Shown: positions 53,394 through 61,651 of the stretch, piece by piece
Numbering within the stretch: the first letter of the stretch is position 1
How the letters are laid out: each line of letters opens with the position of its first letter
NCBI GenBank assembly: GCA_035544215.1
Contig: DATKHY010000007.1
Location: 620,001-684,000 of the forward strand
Length of the DNA stretch: 64,000 nucleotides
DNA from: Candidatus Binatia bacterium
Lineage (GTDB): Bacteria > Vulcanimicrobiota > Vulcanimicrobiia > Vulcanimicrobiales > Vulcanimicrobiaceae
Reading direction: 5' to 3'
Program-made: the position numbers and the translations under genes
The notes under the pieces: model-generated
Told to the model about the DNA's origin: nothing
Seen by the model: the letters and a program-made list of their open reading frames with translations, nothing else
The model's database searches: none

Positions 53394-53665
53394 CTACCGA
53401 TGTCCCACAAAAGCCCGAGGTCTTTTTTCGAGAAAGAGCGGAACGCGATGAGCGTCTCGGTCCCGATGATGCCGTCGAGCGCGGCGACGTGCTCGGTGAC
53501 GAGGTCGTTGAGCTCTTCGTGCTGCCGGATCCGCGCGACCGCGACCAGGTCGTAGGGTCCCGCAACGGAGTATACCTCGGCGATCCCCGGGATCGCGAGC
53601 AGGTCCTCGGCGATCGTGCGGAGCCGCGGCCGCTCCACCTCCATCAAAATGAACGCGGTGACCAT
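53390..53665 (-). CDS. Lrp/AsnC ligand-binding-domain (RAM) protein
   Basis: 91 aa, only the ligand-binding half of Lrp/AsnC proteins: VTAFILMEVERPRLRTIAED at the start, IAEVYSVAGPYDLVAVARI and a Thr-rich ending TETLIAFRSFSKKDLG. No DNA-binding helix-turn-helix is present. Such stand-alone modules sense amino acids or serve as subunits. The start (ATG) shares its A with the preceding TGA stop of the zinc-ribbon gene. It converges with the hydrolase gene by a four-base overlap. Confidence 0.85.
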   Translation of the reverse strand: MVTAFILMEVERPRLRTIAEDLLAIPGIAEVYSVAGPYDLVAVARIRQHEELNDLVTEHVAALDGIIGTETLIAFRSFSKKDLGLLWDIGS

Positions 53666-53826
53666 CACGCGGAACCCGCGCGGGCCAGCAGGGCGCCACC
53701 GCAGTTCGGGCAGCGAGCGTTCATCTCAGACGAACAGTCCGCGCAGAACGTGCAGTCGTACGAACAGGCCCGGGCCTCGCTTTCGTCTCGCAGCGCCCGG
53801 CCGCAGCGCTCGCACGAGTTTTTCAT
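53665..53826 (-). CDS. DUF1272-family zinc-ribbon miniprotein, 53 aa
   Basis: Translation of the minus strand gives MKNSCERCGRALRDESEA then CSYDCTFCADC and CPNCGGALLARAG: eight cysteines in four CxxC-like pairs, the pattern of DUF1272 proteins. The reading is complete, from the ATG to a stop that overlaps the Lrp-like start. It is predicted to bind zinc. The function is unknown. Confidence 0.85.
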   Translation of the reverse strand: MKNSCERCGRALRDESEARACSYDCTFCADCSSEMNARCPNCGGALLARAGSA

Positions 53827-53865
53827 GAGCACACCATTACGGGATCACCAGGGGCGCCCCCTGGG

Positions 53866-54246
53866 CTAGATCACCTTACGCTGATGAAACGTTACCATGT
53901 TCCCCTCGGTGTCGTTGATCATTGCCATCCTGCAAACGGGCGTTTCGCGCTCCATCAAAATCGGGATGCGCCGCTCCTTCACGGCCTCGATTGCCGCATC
54001 CAAGTCGTCGACCGCAAACAGAATGCCGTTACTGGGTTGAAACGGCATCACGCGCCCTCCCCCGCCCCACAAACCGAACGTCGTTCCGTCCGGGAGTTCG
54101 TATTCCGCGCCACGATCCTCCGGATAAACTTTGGTAGGCTCGAGTCCAAGCACATCGCGGTAGAACGCAATCGCGCGCCGCGCATCCTTAACCATGTAGC
54201 CGCTGAGATCCAGCCCCGTTACCGTGAAGCGGCGTTGTTCTCGCAT
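53866..54246 (-). CDS. VOC-family (glyoxalase/bleomycin-resistance fold) protein
   Basis: 126 aa with two beta-alpha-beta-beta-beta modules: LSGYMVKDARRAIAFYRDVL and NGILFAVDDLDAAIEAVKER, ending NDTEGNMVTFHQRKV. The fold binds small ligands or metals. The substrate cannot be told. Complete. Confidence 0.85.
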   Translation of the reverse strand: MREQRRFTVTGLDLSGYMVKDARRAIAFYRDVLGLEPTKVYPEDRGAEYELPDGTTFGLWGGGGRVMPFQPSNGILFAVDDLDAAIEAVKERRIPILMERETPVCRMAMINDTEGNMVTFHQRKVI

Positions 54247-54356
54247 TAGAACTCCCTCCGAAGCAGGAATTACGTTAAGGCTAACACTCGCTCATGACCT
54301 TCTAAGGAGAAGGCGCCTCCCGTTTGGTCGCCCTCAGAACAGGGGACACCTAATCG

Positions 54357-55304
54357 ATGCTTCCAAAGAGGATGAAGGCCGCGGTCGTCGATCGTCCCGG
54401 TCCGGCTGAGAACATTCACATCCAGAGCGTTGCCGTACCCAAACTCACGCGTGGGCACGTGATAATTGCACTGGATTATGCCGGTGTTGGAATCTGGGAC
54501 GCAGAGCTGCGCTCGGGAAATTGGGGAACGATTCGGCGAGGCACGATCTTGGGCATCGATGGGAGCGGCACGGTTGCCGCTGCGGCCTCGGACGTGAAGC
54601 GCTTAAGAGTGGGCGACCGCGTGTACGCCTACAGCTACGCAAATCTAGTTGGCCGATTTTACGCGGAATACGTTAGTGTTCCGGCGGACAGAGTTGAGCG
54701 CGTGCCGGCCCAGCTCGAACAACGGATCGCGGGCGCCATACCGTGCGTCGCAATAACGGCACAATCCGGACTCAGGGCCCTCGAGACGAAGAGTGATCAA
54801 GATCTCCTTGTTTTCGGCGCAAGCGGCGGCGTCGGCTCATTGGCGGTATGGCTTGCAGCGAACGTTATTGGAGCGAGCGTGACCGCCACTGGGCGCCCCG
54901 ACGCACGCCAATACGTCCGCCGGCTTGGGGCCGTCCGCGCGATCGATCCGCATTCACCTGCCCGTGAGGCTGCGATAAAGCGGGCCGCACCGACAGGTTT
55001 CGATCAGGCTTTTATCACAGCCGGCGGCGAAGATCTCTCTCCCTTCTTAGCCCACTTGAAATCCGGCGCACCGCTTGCATTTCCCAACGGCGTCGAGCCA
55101 GAGCCGCATGCAGAGGGCCATAGCGCTTTGGCCTTTGATGGCAAGACGTCACGCACAGCGTTCAAGGATTTGAATAAGGCGATTGGCTCTCGGACGATCC
55201 CGCTTCGGGTCCAGGTGTTCTCGCTCGAGCGCGTGGTTGATGCTCACCGGCGCATCGAACGCGGACACGTCATCGGCAAGATCGTCCTACGCATCCATCG
55301 GTAA
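54357..55304 (+). CDS. Medium-chain NADPH-dependent oxidoreductase (quinone-reductase-like)
   Basis: 315 aa. The N-terminal GroES-like region has KAAVVDRPGPAENI and GIDGSGTVAAAASDV. The Rossmann NADPH site is LLVFGASGGVGSLAVWLA. There are no zinc-ligand cysteines, so it is a zinc-free quinone-reductase type. GC content looks clearly lower than in adjacent genes (by eye), which could indicate recent acquisition. An internal ATG five codons later is an alternative start. Confidence 0.82.
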   Translation: MLPKRMKAAVVDRPGPAENIHIQSVAVPKLTRGHVIIALDYAGVGIWDAELRSGNWGTIRRGTILGIDGSGTVAAAASDVKRLRVGDRVYAYSYANLVGRFYAEYVSVPADRVERVPAQLEQRIAGAIPCVAITAQSGLRALETKSDQDLLVFGASGGVGSLAVWLAANVIGASVTATGRPDARQYVRRLGAVRAIDPHSPAREAAIKRAAPTGFDQAFITAGGEDLSPFLAHLKSGAPLAFPNGVEPEPHAEGHSALAFDGKTSRTAFKDLNKAIGSRTIPLRVQVFSLERVVDAHRRIERGHVIGKIVLRIHR

Positions 55305-55312
55305 TTTCGGCC

Positions 55313-56170
55313 CTATTTATTTTTGAAGCGAGCGACGCGCTTTTCGTTGTACGCGGCGAGGCCTTCTTTGGCGTCCTCGCTCTTGAAGAGCAGCGACTGC
55401 AGCTCGCGCTCGAGCGCGAGCGCGTCTTGCAGCGGGAGCTCCGCGCCGGTCTGCACGCTGCGTTTGATGTGGCCGACGGCCATCGGCGCCTTGTTCGGCG
55501 AGCAGAACTGCTTCGCGTAATCGGCGATCTGCTCGCGGAAGTCTTGCGCGTCGCCCTCGAAGAGGTCCGTGAGCATGCCCCACTCGAGCGCCTGTTCGTA
55601 GCTCACCGTCTTGCCCGTCGTCATCATCTCAATCGCGCGCGACTTGCCCACGAGTCGCGCGAGCCGCTGCGTGCCCCCGGTGCCGGGAAGGACGCCCAGC
55701 GCGACTTCGGGCAGGCCGATCTTGCCGGCATCTTTGCGCGCGAAGCGCAGGTCGGCTGCCATCGCGATCTCCAGGCCGCCGCCGACGCAGTGACCGTTGA
55801 GCGCCGCGATCACGAGCTTGGGCGTCTGCTCGAGGCGCGCCAACGTCTCGTTCGCGTGCAGGCAGAACATGTACTTAAACTCGGGCGTCACCTGGTTGAG
55901 CATCCCGATGTTCGCGCCGGCGGAGAAGAACTTCTCGCCCTTGCCCGTGAGGACGATGACTTCGACGTCGGGGTCGAATCGCGCGTCGAGGATCGCCTCG
56001 TCGAGCTGTCGCATCATCTCGTGCGTATATGTATTGGCCGGCGGGTCGTCCATCTCGATGAACGCGACGTGACCGTCCTTCCAGTAGTTGATGACGCGCT
56101 TGCCGGATAATGGGCGATCTTCGCGTCCAAACGGCGTTTGCTGCGCCTTTCCGTCGACCGTTGTGCTCAT
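55313..56170 (-). CDS. Enoyl-CoA hydratase/isomerase (crotonase) family protein
   Basis: 285 aa, about 25 residues longer at the N-terminus than typical crotonases. Oxyanion-hole segments: FFSAGANIGMLN and NGHCVGGGLEIAMAADLRFA. The two catalytic glutamates lie in GHCVGGGLEIA and GLPEVALGVLPGTGGTQRL, as in true hydratases. Its start overlaps the stop of the BoxB-like gene, so it probably acts on the oxygenase product. Candidates are PaaF/PaaG-like hydration or isomerisation, or ring cleavage in place of BoxC (inference). Confidence 0.85.
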   Translation of the reverse strand: MSTTVDGKAQQTPFGREDRPLSGKRVINYWKDGHVAFIEMDDPPANTYTHEMMRQLDEAILDARFDPDVEVIVLTGKGEKFFSAGANIGMLNQVTPEFKYMFCLHANETLARLEQTPKLVIAALNGHCVGGGLEIAMAADLRFARKDAGKIGLPEVALGVLPGTGGTQRLARLVGKSRAIEMMTTGKTVSYEQALEWGMLTDLFEGDAQDFREQIADYAKQFCSPNKAPMAVGHIKRSVQTGAELPLQDALALERELQSLLFKSEDAKEGLAAYNEKRVARFKNK

Positions 56171-57288
56171 GCTAGTTTTCCTTTAGGTGCGATCCAGTTG
56201 GGATCTTTGAAGTATTCCTTGAGCTTGGCTTCGTCCGCCTCAGTCGGGAGGACGGTGGGCGCGTACGCCTGCCACTCCGCCTCGCTGAGCTTGCGCCCGT
56301 CGACGCCGTAGCGTTGTCCCGCGAAGTCGCCGATCTTACGGTTGAACTTCATGTCGGCAAGGTAGAGTTTCGTCTCGCTCGGATTGACTTCGTTGACGCG
56401 AGCCACGGTCGCCAGCGCCTCGTCGTAGAACTGCCGGCGCGCGCGCTCGTTGAGGTGCTCCTTGTCGGGCCGCTCGCCGGCTCGATCCTCGTCGACGCGT
56501 CCCTTGATGCCCCACGTATAGGCCCACTGCGCCGAACCCGAATGGTCGGTTCCGAAGAGGTCGAGCGAGCCGGACGACCATTTGTTATAGTACTTCTGCT
56601 GGATCTCGACCGGAATGACGCCGGCGTTCGCGATGCGCCGCAGGCCCGTGATGCCGGTGCCCATGTGAAACGACTCCTCGCGCAGCATTGGTCCCATCGA
56701 CGCGGCCAGTGGAGCGAAGCTGGAATGCGAGAGCATGGTGAGCTGAAACTTCCCGTCGCGATCCATGAAATTCGTGTACGCAAAAAAGTCGAGCCAGTGG
56801 GTCACGTCGTCGTTGAACGCGTTGAGCAGGCGATTCTTCTTGCCGAAGGCCCGCCGCTCGAGCATCTTCTGCGCCTCGATCTTTCCTTCGCTGCCGAAAT
56901 GTTCGACCATCAGGTGACACATCTGATAGCCGTGGCGCGTCTCCTCGACCATGATTCGCACGAGCGAGGCGAGATCGTACTCGCTCGGAGCGTTGTTGAC
57001 GAGAAAGCGCTGCTGTTCGTTGGAGGCGAATTCGGTGTCCCCCTGATAGACGACCATGTTCAGCACCGCGTCGCGCATCCGCTGATCCGGAATCTCGCGG
57101 ACCTTCTCCCAGCGCCTCTCGCCTTGAAAGTCGCCGAAGTATATCTCGGGTGTCGGGAGCTCGCCGTATTTCGCCTCGAAGCGATACCCCGGCATGAAGC
57201 GGTCGACCAGTTCGCGGTCGAGACCGATGTCGCGCCGCCACTCGTCCAGCATGGCAATCCAGTCGTCGAACGTCGCTATTCGATTCAT
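56167..57288 (-). CDS. boxB: BoxB-like di-iron aromatic acyl-CoA epoxidase (short form)
   Basis: 373 aa. The sequence follows benzoyl-CoA 2,3-epoxidase BoxB: YQGDTEFASNEQQRFLVNNA, IMVEETRHGYQMCHLMVEHF, TNFMDRDGKFQLTMLSHSSF, MLREESFHMGTGITGLRRI and DLFGTDHS. Six metal ligands can be placed by that pattern: Glu86, Glu116, His119, Asp176, Glu205 and His208, with spacing matching BoxB as I remember it. BoxB is about 470 aa; this protein lacks roughly 35 residues N-terminally and about 60 C-terminally. It would use a di-iron centre and O2 to epoxidise an aromatic ring linked to CoA. No BoxA reductase is nearby. Benzoyl-CoA or phenylacetyl-CoA is a possible substrate. Confidence 0.8.
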   Translation of the reverse strand: MNRIATFDDWIAMLDEWRRDIGLDRELVDRFMPGYRFEAKYGELPTPEIYFGDFQGERRWEKVREIPDQRMRDAVLNMVVYQGDTEFASNEQQRFLVNNAPSEYDLASLVRIMVEETRHGYQMCHLMVEHFGSEGKIEAQKMLERRAFGKKNRLLNAFNDDVTHWLDFFAYTNFMDRDGKFQLTMLSHSSFAPLAASMGPMLREESFHMGTGITGLRRIANAGVIPVEIQQKYYNKWSSGSLDLFGTDHSGSAQWAYTWGIKGRVDEDRAGERPDKEHLNERARRQFYDEALATVARVNEVNPSETKLYLADMKFNRKIGDFAGQRYGVDGRKLSEAEWQAYAPTVLPTEADEAKLKEYFKDPNWIAPKGKLA

Positions 57289-57300
57289 TCTGAGCCTTCC

Positions 57301-57341
57301 GATATAACGGTTTTCTATCGAGCGGAGAGAATATCGTTATA
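57301..57341. promoter_or_regulatory. Candidate PaaX operator/promoter between boxB-like and paaX genes
   Basis: TATAACG (57303-57309) and its exact complement CGTTATA (57335-57341) are 32 bases apart centre to centre, about three helix turns. GATAT (57301-57305) and ATATC (57331-57335) also form a matching pair. It is an AT-rich patch between two divergent starts only 57 bases apart, so any regulator bound here would affect both genes. PaaX repressors usually bind palindromes near their own promoters. The exact site is inferred. Confidence 0.5.
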
Positions 57342-57345
57342 CTAA

Positions 57346-58197
57346 GTGGAATCGGGACTGTCAAGGCCAATCACGCGGCCGAATTCCTTTATCTTCACCC
57401 TTTACGGCGACATGGTCCACCGGCTGGCCGGCGACGGATCGTTGTGGATCGGGGCGCTCGTTCGGCTGATGGCCTCGTTCGGCGTCTCGGCCCCGGCGGT
57501 GCGCCAGGCCGTATCCCGCATGTCGCGCCAGGGCTGGCTGTCCGCTCGCCGCCAAGGCGGCCGAGCGCGCTACGTGGTCACCGAGCGCGGCCGGCGCCGC
57601 ATCGAAGAGCTCAGCCCGCGCATCTACGGGCCGGTCATCGAATGGGATGGTCGCTGGCGTCTCCTCACCTACGCGATCGGGGAGCGCCACCGTAAGCGCC
57701 GCGAGCTACTGCGTAAGGAGCTCGCCGCGCTGGGCTGGGCGACCCTCTCGCCCTCGACGTGGATATCGCCCTCCGACACGCTGGCCGCCGCGCGGGAGGC
57801 GGCTCGCTCAACGCTCACGCTGGAAGCCGTCCACCTATTCAGCAGTGAGTACAGCGGGCCGCTGAGCGATCGTGAACTGCTGGAGCGCTGCTGGAACGTC
57901 CCGCAGATCGCCTCGGCCTACCATCAATTCATCGGTCGCTATGCACCGCATCTGGAGCGCGAGCGCGAGCGCGGGGACCTGAGTGACGAGGCCGCACTCG
58001 TCGAGCGTCTCTGGCTCGTGCACGATTACCGCAGGTTCACGTATCTCGATCCCGGCTTACCGAGCGAGCTCCTCCCGGCACACTGGCCCGGAACTGCCGC
58101 AGCCGCGCTGTTTCGGGAATATTACGCGACCCTCGACGCCAAATCACAACGATACTTTCATTTGTGCGCCGGCGGCGCGAACGGGGCTGGAGCTTGA
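57346..58197 (+). CDS. paaX: PaaX-family transcriptional repressor
   Basis: 283 aa. The N-terminus (FIFTLYGDMVHRL) and winged helix (MASFGVSAPAVRQAVSRMSR, QGWLSARRQGGRARYVVTER) are typical of PaaX, with a C-terminal ligand-binding part (VEWDGRWRLLTYAIG-like IEWDGRWRLLTYAIGERHRK, YHQFIGRYAPHLE). Known family members repress phenylacetate genes and respond to phenylacetyl-CoA. It is divergent from the BoxB-like oxygenase, its most probable target. GTG start. Confidence 0.9.
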   Translation: MESGLSRPITRPNSFIFTLYGDMVHRLAGDGSLWIGALVRLMASFGVSAPAVRQAVSRMSRQGWLSARRQGGRARYVVTERGRRRIEELSPRIYGPVIEWDGRWRLLTYAIGERHRKRRELLRKELAALGWATLSPSTWISPSDTLAAAREAARSTLTLEAVHLFSSEYSGPLSDRELLERCWNVPQIASAYHQFIGRYAPHLERERERGDLSDEAALVERLWLVHDYRRFTYLDPGLPSELLPAHWPGTAAAALFREYYATLDAKSQRYFHLCAGGANGAGA

Positions 58198-58613
58198 TGC
58201 GTCGAAGCGACCCGGCCATGCCCAAACGCCTGATGATCGTTTTGACCGGGGCCGCGCTCGTGCTGGCGATTGCCGCCTGTCACAGTGGCTCCGTGACGCC
58301 GTCGCCGTCGGCCTCAGGCCCCTCGCCGACGCCGAATCCGAAGATCACGGCGGCGACCGTCAACGTCACGGTCCTCGGCACACCCGCGGCGCGGATTCCG
58401 GTAGAGGCATCCACGCCCAAGAATACGGCGAGCCCACGCCCCGGAACACCCTTCGAGACGATAGGGACCAACAAAAAGGGCAACGCGATATTCAACCACC
58501 TCAAACCCAGCAAGACCTACTGCTGGGTCGCGATCCTCGGTCCCGGACACACGTCCTCGGATTGCGCCAGCTGGAGCGTCTGGCAAAACTCGACCATTAC
58601 GCTCGGCACCTAA
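58197..58613 (+). CDS. Small hypothetical lipoprotein
   Basis: 138 aa from the ATG that overlaps the paaX stop (TGATG). The signal (LTGAALVLAIAACHSG) ends in a lipobox Cys. A Ser/Pro linker and a ~90-aa beta-rich domain (VNVTVLGTPAARIPVEAST, FETIGTNKKGNAIFNHLKPS) resembling carboxypeptidase-regulatory-like folds follow. Its role in the aromatic locus, if any, is unknown. An ATG seven codons later is an alternative start. Confidence 0.65.
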   Translation: MRRSDPAMPKRLMIVLTGAALVLAIAACHSGSVTPSPSASGPSPTPNPKITAATVNVTVLGTPAARIPVEASTPKNTASPRPGTPFETIGTNKKGNAIFNHLKPSKTYCWVAILGPGHTSSDCASWSVWQNSTITLGT

Positions 58614-58618
58614 AAAGT

Positions 58619-58942
58619 TTACTCGTCGTCGTGTAGGTGGAGATGAGAGCCGTCGTCCGCCTCTGAAAGCACGTCGCGCGCTTCGGCCAGCACGGCATTG
58701 GAAAGCGGCCGGCTCGGCGGTTCGATGGATCCTTCCTCGGCGAGGAAGTCGACCTCGCTCCAGTCCTCCCAGGTCTCCAGCGGCTCGCCGTCGAGCGTCG
58801 CGGGAAAGCGAACGCAGAAGCCCTGATCCACGTGAAGACCGACGACGCTCACCTCGGTGCCGCGCGGAAAGTAGGTTCCGTCCTTCCAGAGCGTTCCGTA
58901 GCTTGTACTGTACAGGCCGCCGATCTTCAACGCTTCCCGCAT
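58619..58942 (-). CDS. Hypothetical protein, 107 aa
   Basis: A short soluble protein, acidic near its C-terminus (SEADDGSHLHLHDDE, rich in His and Asp). No family is recognised. The N-terminal half (KIGGLYSTSYGTLWKDGTYF) is beta-rich. It ends just after the lipoprotein gene on the other strand. Confidence 0.5.
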   Translation of the reverse strand: MREALKIGGLYSTSYGTLWKDGTYFPRGTEVSVVGLHVDQGFCVRFPATLDGEPLETWEDWSEVDFLAEEGSIEPPSRPLSNAVLAEARDVLSEADDGSHLHLHDDE

Positions 58943-58949
58943 ACCCTGC

Positions 58950-60440
58950 CTATACTCCGAACGGGTTCATCGGTTTCTCGCCGACGAACGTCAACACGCT
59001 CTTCGTTTCTGTGTAGAGCCGCATCGTCTCCATGCCAAGCTCCCGCCCGTATCCGGACTGTTTGTAGCCGCCGAACGGGACCCCGGGAAAGACGGCATAC
59101 GGCGTGTTGATCGCCACCGAGCCGGCGCGAATCCCGCGCGCCACCCGATTCGCACGCCCGACGTTGTTCGACCAAACGCTGGCGGCGAGGCCGTACTCGC
59201 TCGCGTTCGCCAGCGCGATGGCCTCCGCTTCGTCGTCAAACCGAATGAAGGTCGCGACGGGACCGAAGACCTCTTCGCGCGCGATGCGGTGCGAGCTCTG
59301 CGCCTCGAACGCAGTCGGGCTCCAGAAACGGCCAGCGACGAATGCGGCGCCTACGTCCGCCCGCGTCCCACCGAACAGCGGCTTCGCCCCCTCCGACGCG
59401 CCGATCTCGCAGTACGCCTTGATCTTGTCGTACTGTTCGGCGTTCGTGATCGCACCGATCTGCGTTTGCGGATCCTCCGGATCGCCGAGCCGCAAGCGCT
59501 GCGCTTTTTCGGCGAAGCCGCTCACGAAGCGGTCGTAGATCGCGCTCTGCACGAGGATGCGCGTGCGCGCCTCGCAGCATTGGCCCGCGTTGTAGTACAC
59601 GCCGTACAGCGCCCCGACGATCGCCGAATCGACGTCCGCGTCGTCGAACACGACCGACGGCGATTTTCCGCCGAGCTCCAGCGTGACGCGCTTGAGCGTT
59701 CGGGCCGCCGTTGCGGCGACGATCCGCCCCGTCGCCGTGGAGCCGGTGAAGGCGATCTTGTCCACGTCCGGATGCTCGACCAGCCACGCGCCGATCTCGC
59801 GCGTCCCTCCGGTGACGACGTTGAGCACGCCCTCGGGTACGCCGGCTTCGAGCGCGATCTTGCCCAGCTCGATCGCGGTGAGCGGCGTCACCGACGACGG
59901 CTTGAGAACGACGGTGCATCCGGCGGCCAGCGCCGGCGCGACCTTCCACGACGCGAGCAGCAGGGGAAAGTTCCACGGGACGATGGCGCCGACGACGCCG
60001 ACAGGCTCGCGCACGGTGGCGGCCATGTAGGTCGGAAGCGGCGGCGGCAGCGTTTCGCCGTAGTTTTTCGTGGCCGCGCCGGCATAGAATTCGAACGTGT
60101 CCACGATTGCGCCGAGCTCGCCTTTGGCAGTACCGATCGTCTTACCGTTGTCGCGCACTTCGCAGAGCGCGAGCTCCGCGCTGCGTTCGGCGATGAGCTG
60201 CGCGAGCTTGTAGACGATCTTGGCGCGTCGCGACGCCGCCATCGTCGGCCATTTTCCCTCGAACGCCTGCCGCGCGGCGACAACCGCGGCATCGAGGTCG
60301 TCGCGTGTCGCATCCGCTACGTCCGCTATGGGCGCGCCCGTAGCGGGATTCGTATCCCGATATGTTCCCTGATCCGAAGCGTCGCGCCACGCACCGCCGA
60401 TGAGCAGCTGGGTTTTCGGCAACGTAGAGGTCGTGGTCAT
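58950..60440 (-). CDS. NAD(P)+-dependent aldehyde dehydrogenase
   Basis: 496 aa, complete. The catalytic Cys lies in [13 protein letters not shown] and the general-base Glu in [12 protein letters not shown]. The cofactor contact is [20 protein letters not shown], and the C-terminal [20 protein letters not shown] is typical of class ALDHs. In this context it could oxidise a ring-opened semialdehyde such as 3,4-dehydroadipyl-CoA semialdehyde, as BoxD or the PaaZ dehydrogenase domain does (inference). The start overlaps the thiolase stop by ATGA. A MaoC hydratase domain is absent, so it is not a full PaaZ. Confidence 0.88.
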   Translation of the reverse strand: MTTTSTLPKTQLLIGGAWRDASDQGTYRDTNPATGAPIADVADATRDDLDAAVVAARQAFEGKWPTMAASRRAKIVYKLAQLIAERSAELALCEVRDNGKTIGTAKGELGAIVDTFEFYAGAATKNYGETLPPPLPTYMAATVREPVGVVGAIVPWNFPLLLASWKVAPALAAGCTVVLKPSSVTPLTAIELGKIALEAGVPEGVLNVVTGGTREIGAWLVEHPDVDKIAFTGSTATGRIVAATAARTLKRVTLELGGKSPSVVFDDADVDSAIVGALYGVYYNAGQCCEARTRILVQSAIYDRFVSGFAEKAQRLRLGDPEDPQTQIGAITNAEQYDKIKAYCEIGASEGAKPLFGGTRADVGAAFVAGRFWSPTAFEAQSSHRIAREEVFGPVATFIRFDDEAEAIALANASEYGLAASVWSNNVGRANRVARGIRAGSVAINTPYAVFPGVPFGGYKQSGYGRELGMETMRLYTETKSVLTFVGEKPMNPFGV

Positions 60441-61651
60441 CGCGCTGCCTTCTCCTCGACGCGCTCGAATACCGTTGCAATGCCCTGCCCGACGCCAATG
60501 CACATCGTCGCCAACCCGTAGCGTCCCGAGCGTCTGCGCAACTCGTGGAGCAGCGTCGTGACGATGCGCGCGCCGCTCGCGCCGAGCGGGTGACCGAGCG
60601 CGATCGCGCCGCCGTTGACGTTCGTTCGGGCGGGATCGAGGCCGAGATCCCGCGCGCATGCGATCGCCTGGGCGGCGAACGCCTCGTTGATTTCAACGAG
60701 GTCGAGATCGGTGACGTCGAGGCGCGCGCGCGCCAGCGCCTTGCGCGTTGCCGGAATCGGGCCCAAGCCCATCACGTCGGGCGGGACCCCCGCCGACGCG
60801 CTGGCGACGAATCGCGCCAGCGGCGTCAGCCCCTGACTCCGCGCGGCTTCAGCCGCGCACAGCAGAACGGCCGCGGCTCCGTCGTTGACGCCCGAAGAGT
60901 TTCCCGCGGTTACAGTGCCGCCGTTTCTAAAGGATGGTTTGAGCTTCCCTAGCGCCTCTAGGCTCGTCTCCGGCCGAGGATGCTCGTCGCGGATCGCGAC
61001 GGTCCGCTCTCCCTGCGCGTCGAGAAGCGGCACCTCGCAGATCTCGTCGTGAAAGGCCCCGCGCTCCACCGCCGCCGCACACTTCCGCTGCGATTCCAGG
61101 GCGAAGCGATCTTGCTCCTGGCGGCTGATGCCGTAGCGTTCCGCGACGATCTCCGCCGTTTCGCCGAGCGAGATCGTCCACTGCGAAGGCATCTTGGGGT
61201 TGATCATTCGCCAGCCGAGCACCGTGTCGAAGAGCTGCTGCCGGCGGCCGAACGCGGCGTCGCTCTTCGGAAGAACGTAGGGCGCGCGGGTCATCGATTC
61301 CACGCCGCCCGCGATCATCACGTCGCCTTCGCCGAAGGCGATCGCCTGTGCGGCCGAGTTGATCGCCTGCAGGCTGGAGCCGCAGAGCCGATTGATCGTC
61401 GCTCCCGGAATCTCAATCGGCAGGTTCGCCAGCAGCACCGCCATGCGCGCGACGTTGCGGTTGTCCTCGCCGCTCTGATTGGCCGCGCCCAAATAGACGT
61501 CGTCGATCGCCGAAGGCACGACGCCCGTGCGCTCGACGATTGCGCGCAGTGCGAGGGCCGCGAGATCATCGGGACGCACGCTCGCGAGCCTACCGCCGGC
61601 GCGGCCGATCGGCGTGCGCACCGCGTCGATCACCCAAACCTCGCGACTCAT
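60437..61651 (-). CDS. paaJ: Acetyl-CoA acyltransferase, 3-oxoadipyl-CoA thiolase type
   Basis: 404 aa. The sub-family marks [20 protein letters not shown] and [10 protein letters not shown] match PcaF/PaaJ-type 3-oxoadipyl-CoA thiolases. The nucleophilic Cys is in [15 protein letters not shown], the active-site His in [18 protein letters not shown], and the second Cys in TMCIGVGQG. It would split 3-oxoadipyl-CoA to acetyl-CoA and succinyl-CoA, the last step of an aromatic-CoA route. It overlaps both neighbours by four bases. Confidence 0.85.
   Translation of the reverse strand: MSREVWVIDAVRTPIGRAGGRLASVRPDDLAALALRAIVERTGVVPSAIDDVYLGAANQSGEDNRNVARMAVLLANLPIEIPGATINRLCGSSLQAINSAAQAIAFGEGDVMIAGGVESMTRAPYVLPKSDAAFGRRQQLFDTVLGWRMINPKMPSQWTISLGETAEIVAERYGISRQEQDRFALESQRKCAAAVERGAFHDEICEVPLLDAQGERTVAIRDEHPRPETSLEALGKLKPSFRNGGTVTAGNSSGVNDGAAAVLLCAAEAARSQGLTPLARFVASASAGVPPDVMGLGPIPATRKALARARLDVTDLDLVEINEAFAAQAIACARDLGLDPARTNVNGGAIALGHPLGASGARIVTTLLHELRRRSGRYGLATMCIGVGQGIATVFERVEEKAAR

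Noticed and set aside
56167-57288. Apparent loss of a di-iron ligand (His188 where an acid seemed expected)
   Set aside because: Counting residues against the BoxB spacing puts the ligand at Asp176 in MDRDGKFQ, so all six ligands are present.
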